The notes: generated by a model from the letters alone, not told the origin. Shown: positions 44,277-53,422, counted from the first letter of the stretch. The stretch: DNA of 64,000 bases from Cellvibrio sp. KY-YJ-3 (GCF_008806955.1 NZ_CP031727.1:4354001-4418000), one strand, 5' to 3'. Numbers and translations are program-made.

Positions 44277-45779
44277 TTAAACACCATCTTTCAGGTGAAA
44301 GTAAGCAGCGTTGTGGCGCAATTCGGTTTTGAAATTGCGCACAGTGGTATCTGCACCAATCACAACCGCTTCGATGCCAGCCATTTCAGCGTAATCAACA
44401 ATTTCATCAGCCGTTACACCCTGGGTGTAAGCACTGTGGTGTGCACCACCGGCTTGAATCCACGCAGCAGCGGAAATTTCCAGATTGGGGCGCGGTTCCC
44501 ACAGGGCTTTAGCTACTGGCAATTTCGGCAGTTCTTGTGGTGGGTTTACGGTATCCACTTCGTTGATGATTACACGGAAACGAGTGCCGATATCAATCAA
44601 AGAAATACACAGCGCAGGACCTGCTTTGCCGGTGAATATCAAACGCGCGATATCATTGCGGCAACCAATGGTGTGCAAATGTACTTCCAGTTTTGGTTTT
44701 GCAGCAGCGATGGATGGACACACTTCCAACATGTGCGCGCCCAATACTTGATCCACGGCGCCAAAGTGATAGGTATAGTCTTCCATAAAGGATGAACCAC
44801 CTTCGCGGCCTTTAGACATCACTTTGCAGATGTGCACCATGGCAGCGGTTTTCCAATCGCCTTCACCGCCGTAACCAAAACCGGCTGCCATTAAACGCTG
44901 GGTCGCCAAGCCTGGCAGGTTAGTTAAACCGGTCAGGTTTTCGAAGCAGTTAGTAAATGCACCGAATTCACCGTCGGTTAAAAACTTCAACATGCCCAGC
45001 TCCAAACGCGCTTCATTTTTCAGCATTTGGTATTGATGTTCATCATCAAAAATCGCGGGGTTTACATCGTAATCTTTTTTGTACACTTCAATTTGTGCAG
45101 CAACTTGTTCGTCGGTTACTGCGTCTACTACTTTTTGCAAATCGCCCAAACCGTAGGCGTGAACTTCGTAACCAAATTTAATTTGCGCAGCAACTTTATC
45201 ACCGTCAGTTACGGCTACTTGACGCATGTTGTCGCCAAAGCGGGCGACTTTCAAATTCTGGCTGGCGTACCAACCCATAGCCACGCGGCACCAGCTGTCG
45301 ATTTGTTTTTGCACAGAATCCGTTGCCCAGTGACCCACAACCACTTTGCGCTCTTGACGCAAACGGGTGCTCACGTGACCAAATTCGCGGTCACCGTGGG
45401 CAGATTGGTTGAGGTTCATAAAGTGCATGTTGATTTCAGCAAACGGCAGCTCAGCGTTGAACTGGGTGTGCAAGTGCATATAAGGCTTGCTCAATGCACT
45501 CAAACCGGCGATCCACATTTTTGCGGGGCTGAAGGTGTGCATCCACAAAATCAAACCCACACAATTGGGATTGCTATTCGCCGCTTGGCATACCGCCAAA
45601 ATTTCTTTCGGCGATTTAACCGTGTCTTGCGCAACAATTTTGATGGAAATATTGTTGGATTCAGTCAATCCCGCTGCGATGGCTTTGCTGTTCTCGGCGA
45701 CTTGTTTTAATACGCCGGGGCCGTACAAATCTTGTGAGCCAGTTACCAACCAGACTTCTTTGTCGCCGTAAATTTTCAT
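44277..45779 (-). CDS. araA: L-arabinose isomerase
   Basis: 500 residues from the ATG at 45779, the same length as Escherichia coli AraA; a start further upstream (45842) adds 21 residues absent from the family, whereas GAGG precedes the chosen ATG. Recognisable family segments are [17 protein letters not shown] near the N-terminus, [29 protein letters not shown] and [10 protein letters not shown], which include metal-binding glutamates, and later HLHTIGCRN with a metal-site histidine. It converts L-arabinose to L-ribulose in the cytoplasm, with manganese as usual cofactor. It is the third gene in the order araB-araD-araA, 108 bp after araD, and is followed by a dispersed hairpin repeat. Confidence 0.97.
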   Translation of the reverse strand: MKIYGDKEVWLVTGSQDLYGPGVLKQVAENSKAIAAGLTESNNISIKIVAQDTVKSPKEILAVCQAANSNPNCVGLILWMHTFSPAKMWIAGLSALSKPYMHLHTQFNAELPFAEINMHFMNLNQSAHGDREFGHVSTRLRQERKVVVGHWATDSVQKQIDSWCRVAMGWYASQNLKVARFGDNMRQVAVTDGDKVAAQIKFGYEVHAYGLGDLQKVVDAVTDEQVAAQIEVYKKDYDVNPAIFDDEHQYQMLKNEARLELGMLKFLTDGEFGAFTNCFENLTGLTNLPGLATQRLMAAGFGYGGEGDWKTAAMVHICKVMSKGREGGSSFMEDYTYHFGAVDQVLGAHMLEVCPSIAAAKPKLEVHLHTIGCRNDIARLIFTGKAGPALCISLIDIGTRFRVIINEVDTVNPPQELPKLPVAKALWEPRPNLEISAAAWIQAGGAHHSAYTQGVTADEIVDYAEMAGIEAVVIGADTTVRNFKTELRHNAAYFHLKDGV

Positions 45780-45887
45780 GCTGTTTTCCTCAGGAAATAT
45801 TTTCAATTTTTTGTCGATTTTCAATTTTTGGTTGTTGGACATGGCTGCCTACGCGGCCCGACCCAACCTATACAACTTAATAAAATT

Positions 45888-46580
45888 TTACTTCTGCCCG
45901 TAATAGGCATTTTTCCCGTGTTTGCGTAAATAATGTTTATCCACAATGCCCTGTTTTAGCGGCGGTGTGTTTTGCTGCAAGGTTTTGGTCAAATAAGCCA
46001 TGCGCGCAATTTCTTCCAGAATCACCGCGTGGTACACGGCATCCGCGCCATTTTTTCCCCAAGTGAATGGCGCGTGACCGGCCACAATTACCATGGGTAC
46101 TTCAATCGGGCTGCGATCTTTAAAACAATCAGTAATTTGTACGCCGGTTTCTTCTTCGTAATCGCGTTCAATTTGCGCATCGGTCATCACTGCCGTGCAG
46201 GGAATTTCACCGTAAGCGTAATCGGCATGGGTGGTTCCGTAGCAGGGAATTGCCTGCTGGGTTTGTGCCCACGCGGTCGCGTAAGTCGAGTGAGTGTGAG
46301 TCACTCCACCAATGGTTTCAAAATGGCGATACAAATGGGTGTGGGTTTTGGTATCGGAAGAAGGGCGCATCTTGCCTTCCACAATTTTATTTTCCAAATC
46401 CACGATCACTATGTCTTCCGGGGTCATCACCTCGTAAGAAACGCCACTGGGTTTAATCGCAATTACACCTTTGCTGCGATCAATTTGCGACACATTGCCC
46501 CAGGTATACACCACTAGATTGCGGCGATTTAATTCCATGTTGGCTTCAAAGACTTCGCGTTTTAATTCGGTGTAGCTCAT
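45888..46580 (-). CDS. araD: L-ribulose-5-phosphate 4-epimerase
   Basis: 230 residues, one shorter than the E. coli enzyme. Class II aldolase/AraD motifs are visible: NLVVYTWGNVSQIDR, IKPSGVSYE, the zinc-binding HTHSTYATAWAQ, and IVAGHAPFTWG with the third zinc histidine. It converts L-ribulose 5-phosphate to D-xylulose 5-phosphate, feeding the pentose phosphate pathway. Its ATG overlaps the last base of the araB stop, with GGAGG 9 nt upstream inside araB, so translation is coupled. The gene order B-D-A differs from the enterobacterial B-A-D. Assignment is secure from family motifs and from the neighbours. Confidence 0.97.
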   Translation of the reverse strand: MSYTELKREVFEANMELNRRNLVVYTWGNVSQIDRSKGVIAIKPSGVSYEVMTPEDIVIVDLENKIVEGKMRPSSDTKTHTHLYRHFETIGGVTHTHSTYATAWAQTQQAIPCYGTTHADYAYGEIPCTAVMTDAQIERDYEEETGVQITDCFKDRSPIEVPMVIVAGHAPFTWGKNGADAVYHAVILEEIARMAYLTKTLQQNTPPLKQGIVDKHYLRKHGKNAYYGQK

Positions 46581-48259
46581 TAAGCTTTACCTCCCACACC
46601 GCCATTGTTCTCAAAAGCAGCCAGCGTTAAATATTGTTGATACAAAGCTTCATAAGCAGCGGCAGCTTGTGCGTTGGGCTGATAGGTTTTGCACACAGTA
46701 GACGCCATCACTTTTTGCGCGGCTTCTACGGTTGGATAAACACCGCCTACTACAGCGGCAAAGATCGCTGCGCCTAAAGCACAACTTTGTTCGCTCTCTA
46801 ATACTTCAATCGGGCAGTTCCATACATCAGCGCAGGTTTGCATGACAAAATCAGATTTTTTAGAGATGCCACCAATTGCCACCACGGAATTAATCGCCAC
46901 ACCTTCTTGTTTAAAGCGTTCGATAATTGCACGTGCACCGTAAGCGGTAGCTTCAACCAAGGCGCGGAAAATATGCGGCGCACTGCTACCCATTTTTAAA
47001 CCGGCAATGGCCATGGCCACGGTTTGATCCGCATCGGGCGTGCGGCGACCATTCACCCAATCGAGTGCGGTAATGCCAGATTCACCGATTGCTAATTGGC
47101 TTGCGGCTTTACTCAGCGCAACCAAAGTGTTGTCTTCAATTTCTTGTGCGAGTTTTTGTTTGGTTGCGTCATCCAGCAACACTGAATCTTGCAACAGGTT
47201 GGCTACCGGCCAGTTCACCAAATTGCGGAACCAGGCATACAAATCGCCAAAGGCTGACTGCCCTGCTTCCAAGCCCACCAAGCCCGGTGTGACTGAACCA
47301 TCAACCTGACCGCAGATACCGGCGATACATTTATCGCCAATGTCGTCGTAGGTGGCGACGGTAATATCGCAAGTGGAAGTGCCCATAATTTTGGTGAGCA
47401 CGCCCGGTTTTACATTGGCGGCAACCGCGCCCATGTGGCAATCGAACGCGCTGAAGCTCACAGGAGTGCCAACCGGCAGACCCAAGCGTTCAGCCCACTC
47501 ACCAATTATTTGGCCGCAGGTTTGATCAGAGGTAAACGTTTCCGCGGGCAGTTTGTCGCGCAGGCCGTCCAGCAGTGGGTCTATACCCACAAAAAAATCG
47601 TTGGGTGGATAACCGCCCCAGCTTTCGTGCCACATCAATTTGTGGCCCGTCGCGCAGCGACCCATACGTAATTTGCTCGGGTGAGTGGTGCCAGTCAGCA
47701 CGGCTGACATCCAATCGCAATGTTCTACCCAGAGGTAGGCAGCTTTGGCGACGGCGGCGTCTTCCCGCAGTACATGCAGGGTTTTGGCCCAGAACCACTC
47801 GGAGGAATAAATACCACCTTCGTATTTCAAATAGTTTTCTCTTGCCTTACCGGCAGCAGCAGTAATTTCCTGTGCCTCTTTCACGGCGGTGTGATCTTTC
47901 CAGAGCACAAACATCGCATTGGGGTTTTCGGCAAATTCGGGTTTAAGCGCGAGGGCAACGCCTTCGCTATCCACCGCGACGGGGGTTGAGCCCGTGGTAT
48001 CGAAACCTATACCAACAACTTGCGCAGCCGCACCGGCTGGCGCTTTGTCCCATAGGCCTTGCACTACCTGCTGCAGGCTTTCCAGATAGTCGAGCGGGTG
48101 CTGGCGGAATTGGTCTTTAGCGGGTACGCAGAACAAGCCTTTTTTCCAACGCGGGTAATAGACCACGTTGCTTGCTACTTCTTTGCCGGTCAGGGCATCT
48201 ACCAACAGGGCTCTAACCGAATCAGAACCGTAATCCAGCCCCAAGGCGTAGGACGTCAT
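46580..48259 (-). CDS. araB: Ribulokinase
   Basis: 559 residues, FGGY carbohydrate-kinase family, close to the 566 of E. coli AraB. The N-terminal nucleotide-binding fold starts GLDYGSDSVRALLVDALTGK; further on are GIGFDTTGSTPVAVD, the active-site region SAFDCHMGAVAANVKPG, MGTSTCDI, and the C-terminal VVAIGGISKKSDFVMQ. It phosphorylates L-ribulose with ATP in the cytoplasm. It heads the araB-araD-araA-HAD transcript. A perfect 7-3-7 inverted repeat (core TTGTATGACAA) lies 59-69 bp upstream, in the best position in the window for a regulator site controlling arabinose catabolism. The start codon follows AGGTGAAG. Confidence 0.97.
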   Translation of the reverse strand: MTSYALGLDYGSDSVRALLVDALTGKEVASNVVYYPRWKKGLFCVPAKDQFRQHPLDYLESLQQVVQGLWDKAPAGAAAQVVGIGFDTTGSTPVAVDSEGVALALKPEFAENPNAMFVLWKDHTAVKEAQEITAAAGKARENYLKYEGGIYSSEWFWAKTLHVLREDAAVAKAAYLWVEHCDWMSAVLTGTTHPSKLRMGRCATGHKLMWHESWGGYPPNDFFVGIDPLLDGLRDKLPAETFTSDQTCGQIIGEWAERLGLPVGTPVSFSAFDCHMGAVAANVKPGVLTKIMGTSTCDITVATYDDIGDKCIAGICGQVDGSVTPGLVGLEAGQSAFGDLYAWFRNLVNWPVANLLQDSVLLDDATKQKLAQEIEDNTLVALSKAASQLAIGESGITALDWVNGRRTPDADQTVAMAIAGLKMGSSAPHIFRALVEATAYGARAIIERFKQEGVAINSVVAIGGISKKSDFVMQTCADVWNCPIEVLESEQSCALGAAIFAAVVGGVYPTVEAAQKVMASTVCKTYQPNAQAAAAYEALYQQYLTLAAFENNGGVGGKA

Positions 48260-48317
48260 AACTTCACCTATTGTTGTACTGTTTGATGAGCTATTGCCTC
48301 ATCAAAGGATATTAATA

Positions 48318-48328
48318 TTGTATGACAA
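48318..48328. promoter_or_regulatory. FadR/GntR-type operator upstream of araB (TTGTATGACAA)
   Basis: The core of a perfect 7-3-7 inverted repeat ATATTGT-atg-ACAATAT, 59-69 bp before araB. It is the most symmetric member of the set and gives the best model for the operator. Confidence 0.7.
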
Positions 48329-48391
48329 TATAATCTCAGCAAGACCACCCCCTGTCAATTGGTTTTAGGGGGCTGGATGCAGTGTAAATAC

Positions 48392-49366
48392 TTATTTTTT
48401 GCTGTTTTTAACCGCTTTGTTAGCGCTAACACCCTCACTAGTCATGACAATACGTTTGATGGTGCCATCCGGGTTATAAAACAGTTCATCAATGCTTACT
48501 GAACGGCGGAATTGACCACCATCCGGGCGACCGGCGCCAGTGTGGTAAATAAAGTAGTGCTTGTCGTTAAAGGTAATGATTGCCTGATGATTGGTGGGGG
48601 TATTACCCGCCACTTCATTGAGGATGCCCTTGTACTCCCAAGGGCCATTAATGTTCTTGCTCATGGCGTAGCCGATTTTCTCGGGGAAGCCCATAGCATA
48701 GGACAAATAGAAGTTGTCCTGATGCTTGTGAATCCAGATCGCCTCGGTGAATTCAGGCAGCCCCTTGATCTCCATAATCGGGCCGTCCAGCTCAATCATG
48801 TTTTTCTTGAGTTTGGCGTAGTAGGCCTTGGTATTACCCCAGAACAAATAGGCCTGGCCGTCGTCGTCAATCCAAACCGAGGGGTCAATATCATCCCAGT
48901 CATTTTTGGTGGCGGTGGTCATGTCGTTAGTAATCAACGCCTTACCGCGCGCATCCTTAAAGGGGCCAAGTGGGCTATCACCCACCGCCACACCTATGGC
49001 AAAACCGGGTTTGGTGTCGTTGTGGCGCGCAGTGATATACCAGTAGAACTTGCCGTCGCGCTCAATAATTTGGCTGGCCCAGGCATCGCCCTTGGCCCAT
49101 TTGAAATCTTTCACCTTTAACAGGGGGCCGTGGGCTTCCCAATTGACCATGTCATCCGAGGAATAAACCAGCCAGTCGTGCATCTCAAAAAACTTGGTAT
49201 TGTCTTTGGCTTCATCGTGACCGGTGTAAAGGTAGACCTTGCCGTCATGCACCATCGCCGCCGGGTCAGCGGTAAACACATCGGTAAAAATGGGGTTGGC
49301 TGCTTGTGTGAATGCCGCACAGCAAGATGCCACTGCCACGACCAAGGGTTTGATGAATGAACGCAT
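48392..49366 (-). CDS. Secreted GH43 arabinofuranosidase, resembling Cellvibrio arabinan-specific Abf43A
   Basis: 324 residues from the ATG at 49366, with GAGGAA upstream; an in-frame extension to 49447 has no ribosome site. The signal peptide ends near TQAA. Asp34 (FTADPAAM) is the likely base, Asp161 (DDIDPSV) the modulator and Glu208 (FTEAIWI) the acid. The segments TDVFTADPAAM, KGDAWASQI, NHQAIITFNDKHYFIYHTGA and RRSVSIDELFYNPDG match, as far as I recall, the Cellvibrio japonicus enzyme that removes alpha-1,2-linked arabinose from arabinan. It would be periplasmic. It lies upstream of araB on the same strand and diverges from the dehydratase gene at 49723, with two weak operator-like sites between. 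Confidence 0.88.
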   Translation of the reverse strand: MRSFIKPLVVAVASCCAAFTQAANPIFTDVFTADPAAMVHDGKVYLYTGHDEAKDNTKFFEMHDWLVYSSDDMVNWEAHGPLLKVKDFKWAKGDAWASQIIERDGKFYWYITARHNDTKPGFAIGVAVGDSPLGPFKDARGKALITNDMTTATKNDWDDIDPSVWIDDDGQAYLFWGNTKAYYAKLKKNMIELDGPIMEIKGLPEFTEAIWIHKHQDNFYLSYAMGFPEKIGYAMSKNINGPWEYKGILNEVAGNTPTNHQAIITFNDKHYFIYHTGAGRPDGGQFRRSVSIDELFYNPDGTIKRIVMTSEGVSANKAVKNSKK

Positions 49367-49722
49367 AGGAGATTCCTCTTTCTTGTGTTTTCTTCTGTTT
49401 ATTGTGCACGCCAAACGACGCAGCGGCTGATTATCAACAAGCCCCATCAGGTGGGGTTGATTTATATTGATATTATATTACAATTAAATCAAGCATCCCT
49501 TTCAAATTTTTACGTTGCCATCACAAAAGCCCCCAAACTTCGCAAGCGTCAGGGTTATTGTTCGTAAATCCTCACAATTTGGATTGCTAGAGAGGCTGCC
49601 GAAAACTTATATTGTAATACATTAATAATAATCATCTGTTCCAAGTATCTCTATATTGATATACCTGCGGCAACGGGCAGGAGCAGATTCCACTGGCGTG
49701 GCGTATTAACGAAGTAGCCTTT
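49367..49722. promoter_or_regulatory. 356-bp divergent region of secreted GH43 and arabonate dehydratase operon
   Basis: No gene was found. It contains two imperfect FadR/GntR-type sites, TTATATTACAA at 49473-49483 and TTGTAATACAT at 49612-49622, one near each gene. Confidence 0.45.
49612..49622. promoter_or_regulatory. Near-match FadR/GntR-type site TTGTAATACAT
   Basis: One base off TNGTNNNACNA, about 100 bp upstream of the dehydratase start and within AT-rich sequence. Confidence 0.4.
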
Positions 49723-51474
49723 ATGAGCCAAGACAATAACAACAGATCTACCACCAAAGCCCTGCGCAGCGCGCAATGGTTTGGCACGCAAGACAAAAAT
49801 GGCTTTATGTACCGCAGCTGGATGAAGAATCAGGGCATTCCTGAGCATCATTTCCAGGGCAAACCTATTATCGGCATCTGCAATACCTGGTCTGAACTCA
49901 CCCCCTGCAATAGCAGCTTTCGCGACCTGGCCGAAAGCGTGCGCCGCGGCATTCTGGAGGCTGGCGGCGTGCCGGTAGAGTTTCCGGTGTTTTCCAGTGG
50001 TGAATCCAATTTGCGCCCGAGCGCCATGCTCACCCGCAATTTAGCGGCGATGGATGTGGAAGAATCGATTCGCGGCAACCCGATTGACGGCGTGGTGTTA
50101 TTAGTCGGCTGCGACAAAACCACCCCCGCATTAGTCATGGGCGCGGCGAGTTGCGACCTGCCTACTATCGTGGTGACCGGTGGGCCTATGCTCAACGGCA
50201 AACACAAGGGTAAGGATGTCGGCTCAGGCACTCTGGTCTGGCGCATGAGCGAGGACTACAAAGCCGGCAAGATTTCGCTGCAAGAATTTATGGATGCCGA
50301 AGCGGACATGTCCCGCTCCACCGGCACCTGCAACACCATGGGCACCGCCAGCACTATGGCCTGCATGGTGGAATCACTCGGGCTATCGCTGCCGCAAAAC
50401 GCCGCGATTCCAGCGGTGGATTCGCGCCGCAAAACCCTCGCTTACGCCTCGGGCATGCGCATCGTCGAGATGGTGAATGAAGATTTATGCCTCTCGCAAT
50501 TAATCACCCGTGAGAGTGTGATTAACGCTATTCGCACCAACGCTGCTGTTGGCGGCTCAACCAATGCGGTGATTCATTTAAAAGCCATCGCCGCACGGTT
50601 AAATATTCCCCTGGTGCTGGACGACTGGCACAGCTACGGCCATCAAGTGCCGACACTGGTCAACCTGCAGCCCTCTGGCCAATTTTTAATGGAAGATTTT
50701 TATTACGCAGGCGGTTTACCGGCCGTGTTAAAACGCATGGGTGATGCCAATTTACTGCACAAGGATTGCCTCACCGCTAACGGCAAAACCCTGTGGGAAA
50801 ACAACCAGAACGCACCGTGCTACAACGATGATGTCATCCGCCCACTCGACAACCCACTGTGCGACAACGGCGGCATTTGTATTTTGCGCGGCAACCTCGC
50901 GCCGCGCGGTGCGGTATTAAAGCCCAGTGCCGCGTCACCGCAATTAATGAAACATCGCGGCCGCGCCGTAGTATTCGACAGTTTTGATCACTACAAAACC
51001 CGCATTATGGATGACAGCCTGGACGTAGATGCCAACAGCGTAATGGTCTTAAAGAACTGCGGCCCCAAGGGTTATCCCGGCATGCCGGAAGTGGGCAATA
51101 TGGGTTTACCACCTAAACTACTCAAACAAGGTGTGACCGATATGCTGCGCATTTCCGATGCGCGCATGAGCGGCACGGCGTTCGGCACAGTGGTATTACA
51201 CGTGGCGCCCGAAGCGCAGGAGTTTGGCCCACTCGCCGCCGTAGAAGATGGCGATTGGATTGCACTGGACGCCGAAAATGGCTCGCTGCATTTGGAAGTG
51301 AGCGATATGGAAATTGCCGCGCGTCTTGAGCAATTACGCGCCCAAAAAACGCAGCAAAAAACCGGTGGTTATTTACAGCTTTATATAGAACACGTGATGC
51401 AGGCCGACGAAGGCTGCGACTTTGATTTTTTAGTGGGTTGTCGCGGCTCTGCAGTGCCCGGCCACTCACATTAA
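49723..51474 (+). CDS. L-arabonate / sugar-acid dehydratase (IlvD/Edd family)
   Basis: 583 residues, matching the pentonate dehydratase branch of IlvD/Edd (about 580). The iron-sulphur cluster cysteines are in LLVGCDKTTPA and STGTCNTMGTAS, with CNTWSELTPCN near the N-terminus; DARMSGTAFGTVVLHVAPEA carries the catalytic-type serine. N-terminal FGTQDKNGFMYRSWMKNQG is typical of L-arabinonate/D-xylonate dehydratases. It would convert L-arabonate to 2-keto-3-deoxy-L-arabonate. It is the first gene of an operon with a sugar 1-dehydrogenase and a furanose ABC transporter, so an oxidative arabinose route is likely. D-xylonate or L-fuconate-like acids cannot be excluded. Confidence 0.88.
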   Translation: MSQDNNNRSTTKALRSAQWFGTQDKNGFMYRSWMKNQGIPEHHFQGKPIIGICNTWSELTPCNSSFRDLAESVRRGILEAGGVPVEFPVFSSGESNLRPSAMLTRNLAAMDVEESIRGNPIDGVVLLVGCDKTTPALVMGAASCDLPTIVVTGGPMLNGKHKGKDVGSGTLVWRMSEDYKAGKISLQEFMDAEADMSRSTGTCNTMGTASTMACMVESLGLSLPQNAAIPAVDSRRKTLAYASGMRIVEMVNEDLCLSQLITRESVINAIRTNAAVGGSTNAVIHLKAIAARLNIPLVLDDWHSYGHQVPTLVNLQPSGQFLMEDFYYAGGLPAVLKRMGDANLLHKDCLTANGKTLWENNQNAPCYNDDVIRPLDNPLCDNGGICILRGNLAPRGAVLKPSAASPQLMKHRGRAVVFDSFDHYKTRIMDDSLDVDANSVMVLKNCGPKGYPGMPEVGNMGLPPKLLKQGVTDMLRISDARMSGTAFGTVVLHVAPEAQEFGPLAAVEDGDWIALDAENGSLHLEVSDMEIAARLEQLRAQKTQQKTGGYLQLYIEHVMQADEGCDFDFLVGCRGSAVPGHSH

Positions 51475-51497
51475 GGTGATTTATTAGGTCAACAACT

Positions 51498-52268
51498 ATG
51501 GCAATCACCAACCAATATCCAAGCCTGAAATACAAAGTAGTACTGATCACCGGCGGTGCATCCGGCATTGGCGCCAACTTAGTGGAGGCATTTTGCAAAC
51601 AGGGCGCGCAGGTGTGTTTTATCGATATCCGCGATGAAGATGCGCACAAATTGGTGGAGCAACTGAGTCACAGCACAAGCAGCACACCACCGCGCTACTA
51701 TCGCTGCAACCTGCTCAATATTCCCAAGTTGCAGGCCACCATCAAACAAATTTATAGCGATGTCGGTGCCATTAATGTGCTGATTAACAATGCCGCCAAC
51801 GATACGCGCCACGATTTTCGCACTGTTACGGTGGATTATTGGAACGAGCGTTTGGCGGTGAATTTGCGCCACCATTTTTTTGCCGCGCAAGCGGTGTACC
51901 CGCAAATGCTCGAATTGGGCGGCGGATCGATTATCAATTTAGGATCCATGAGTTGGTACGCCACCCAAGGCGGTATGCCCGGTTACACCAGTTCCAAAGC
52001 AGCGATTGAAGGTTTAACACGCGGCCTTGCGCGCGATATGGGTGGTGACAATATCCGCGTAAATACGCTGGTACCCGGTTGGGTGATGACGGATCGCCAA
52101 GTAGCGATGCTCACGCAAGACAAGACTGCGCGCAACATTTTGGATAACCAGTGTCTAAAAAAATCGGTAATGCCCGAAGACATTAGCGCTATGGCATTAT
52201 TTTTAGCATCAGACGATAGCCGTATGTGTACCGCGCAACATTTTATTGTGGACGGCGGCTGGATTTAA
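51498..52268 (+). CDS. Short-chain dehydrogenase, L-arabinose / D-xylose 1-dehydrogenase type
   Basis: 256 residues. The cofactor site is VVLITGGASGIGANLVEAF, with an aspartate in CFIDIRDED that favours NAD. NAAN, catalytic Ser (NLGSMSW), Tyr and Lys (GYTSSKAAIEG) are intact. The opening YPSLKYKVVLITGG and the segments NDTRHDFRTVTVDYWNERLAVNLRH (shortened here to DYWNERLAVNLRH) and AQHFIVDGGW recall Caulobacter D-xylose dehydrogenase of the Weimberg pathway. It would oxidise the sugar to its lactone. It starts 23 bp after the dehydratase gene, and no lactonase or later oxidative enzymes are visible in the window. L-arabinose is the likely substrate by context. Confidence 0.88.
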   Translation: MAITNQYPSLKYKVVLITGGASGIGANLVEAFCKQGAQVCFIDIRDEDAHKLVEQLSHSTSSTPPRYYRCNLLNIPKLQATIKQIYSDVGAINVLINNAANDTRHDFRTVTVDYWNERLAVNLRHHFFAAQAVYPQMLELGGGSIINLGSMSWYATQGGMPGYTSSKAAIEGLTRGLARDMGGDNIRVNTLVPGWVMTDRQVAMLTQDKTARNILDNQCLKKSVMPEDISAMALFLASDDSRMCTAQHFIVDGGWI

Positions 52269-52343
52269 TCAGCACAAGAATTCGCTTTACCGTTTTATTG
52301 CTTTATCACTTAATTTATAAATTGAATAACTCGAGGAATAACA

Positions 52344-53288
52344 ATGAAAACTATTTTTAAAACCCTGACCCTCGCTGCCGCTATCGGCATCAGCGCCACT
52401 GCCAATGCCTTAACCGTGGGTTTTGCGCAGGTGGGTTCTGAATCCGGCTGGCGCACCAGTTTTTCTGAATCGGTAAAAGCTGAAGCCGAAAAACGTGGCA
52501 TCACCTTAAAGTTTTCTGATGCGCAACAAAAACAGGAAAACCAAATTAAAGCGGTACGCAGTTTTATCGCCCAACGGGTGGATGCGATTTTAATTGCACC
52601 AGTAGTGGAAACCGGTTGGCAGCCAGTGTTGATGGAAGCCAAACGCGCGCGTATTCCGGTGGTAATTCTGGATCGCAATGTATCCGTCACCGATCAATCG
52701 CTCTACCTCACCCGCATTGCCCCCGACTTTGAAGTGGAAGGCCAACGCGCAGCAAACTGGCTGACCGAAAAAACCCAAGGCAAGTGCAACATTTTGGAAC
52801 TGCAGGGCACTGTTGGCTCAAGCGCTGCTATCGGCCGCATGAAAGGTTTTAACGACACCATCGCGAAATTCCCCGAGACCCAAATTGTGCGCAGCCAAAC
52901 TGCTGAATTCACCCGCGCCAAGGGCAAAGAAGTGATGGAAACCATGCTCAAAGCCGAAGGTGGCGGCAAAAATATTTGTGCGATTTGGGCGCATAACGAC
53001 GAAATGGCACTGGGTGCAATTCAAGCCGTAAAAGAAGCAGGCTTGCAGCCGGGTAAAGATATTTTAATCGTATCGGTAGATGCGGTGGACGACGCGTTGA
53101 AATCTATTGTGTCCGGTGAAATTAACGTCTCCGTTGAACTCAGCCCGCACCTCGGCGGCCCGGCGTTTGATGTGATTGATCAAGCACGCGCAGGCAAAAA
53201 AGATTTTGAAAAGTGGATTCGTATGGGTGGTGCAGTATTCACTCAAGAAAATGCAGCGGCAGAATTGGCTAAACGCGGCGCCAAATAA
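52344..53288 (+). CDS. ytfQ: Periplasmic furanose-binding protein of an ABC transporter, YtfQ-like
   Basis: 314 residues with a signal peptide ending near ANA. The mature protein begins LTVGFAQVGSESGWR and continues with SDAQQKQENQIKAVRSFIAQ, IAPVVETGWQPVL, ELQGTVGSSAAIGR and FTRAKGKEVMETM, which closely follow E. coli YtfQ, the galactofuranose-binding protein (318 residues). It captures a sugar, probably in furanose form, in the periplasm. L-arabinofuranose is the natural candidate in this locus (inference). A 102-bp perfect-arm hairpin repeat separates it from the ATPase gene, which may raise its level over the membrane parts, as REP does after malE. An AGGAATAAC site precedes the ATG. Confidence 0.94.
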   Translation: MKTIFKTLTLAAAIGISATANALTVGFAQVGSESGWRTSFSESVKAEAEKRGITLKFSDAQQKQENQIKAVRSFIAQRVDAILIAPVVETGWQPVLMEAKRARIPVVILDRNVSVTDQSLYLTRIAPDFEVEGQRAANWLTEKTQGKCNILELQGTVGSSAAIGRMKGFNDTIAKFPETQIVRSQTAEFTRAKGKEVMETMLKAEGGGKNICAIWAHNDEMALGAIQAVKEAGLQPGKDILIVSVDAVDDALKSIVSGEINVSVELSPHLGGPAFDVIDQARAGKKDFEKWIRMGGAVFTQENAAAELAKRGAK

Positions 53289-53320
53289 TTTTTCAAATTA
53301 ATGCTGCTGAAACTGCCGAA

Positions 53321-53422
53321 GAAGCTGGCTGCAGGCTCGTGAGACAATCGGAGACATGGATGTCGACGCTTAGCCTCCAGGGACGGATTCACGGCGTGTC
53401 TCACGAGCCTGCAGCCAGCTTC
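53321..53422. repeat. Long hairpin repeat between ytfQ and ytfR
   Basis: Perfect 26-bp inverted arms (GAAGCTGGCTGCAGGCTCGT... and its complement) close a 50-base centre. The centre is the reverse complement of the core in the copy at 44170-44251 (GACATGGATGTCG, CCAGGGA, ACGGCGTGTCTCAC). It lies inside the ABC operon and could change the ratio of binding protein to transporter. Confidence 0.85.

Noticed and set aside
44123-44332. Short open frame containing RHAVNPSLG-like sequence
   Set aside because: A related sequence appears in a frame across the repeat at 53321; it comes from the dispersed DNA repeat, not from a gene.
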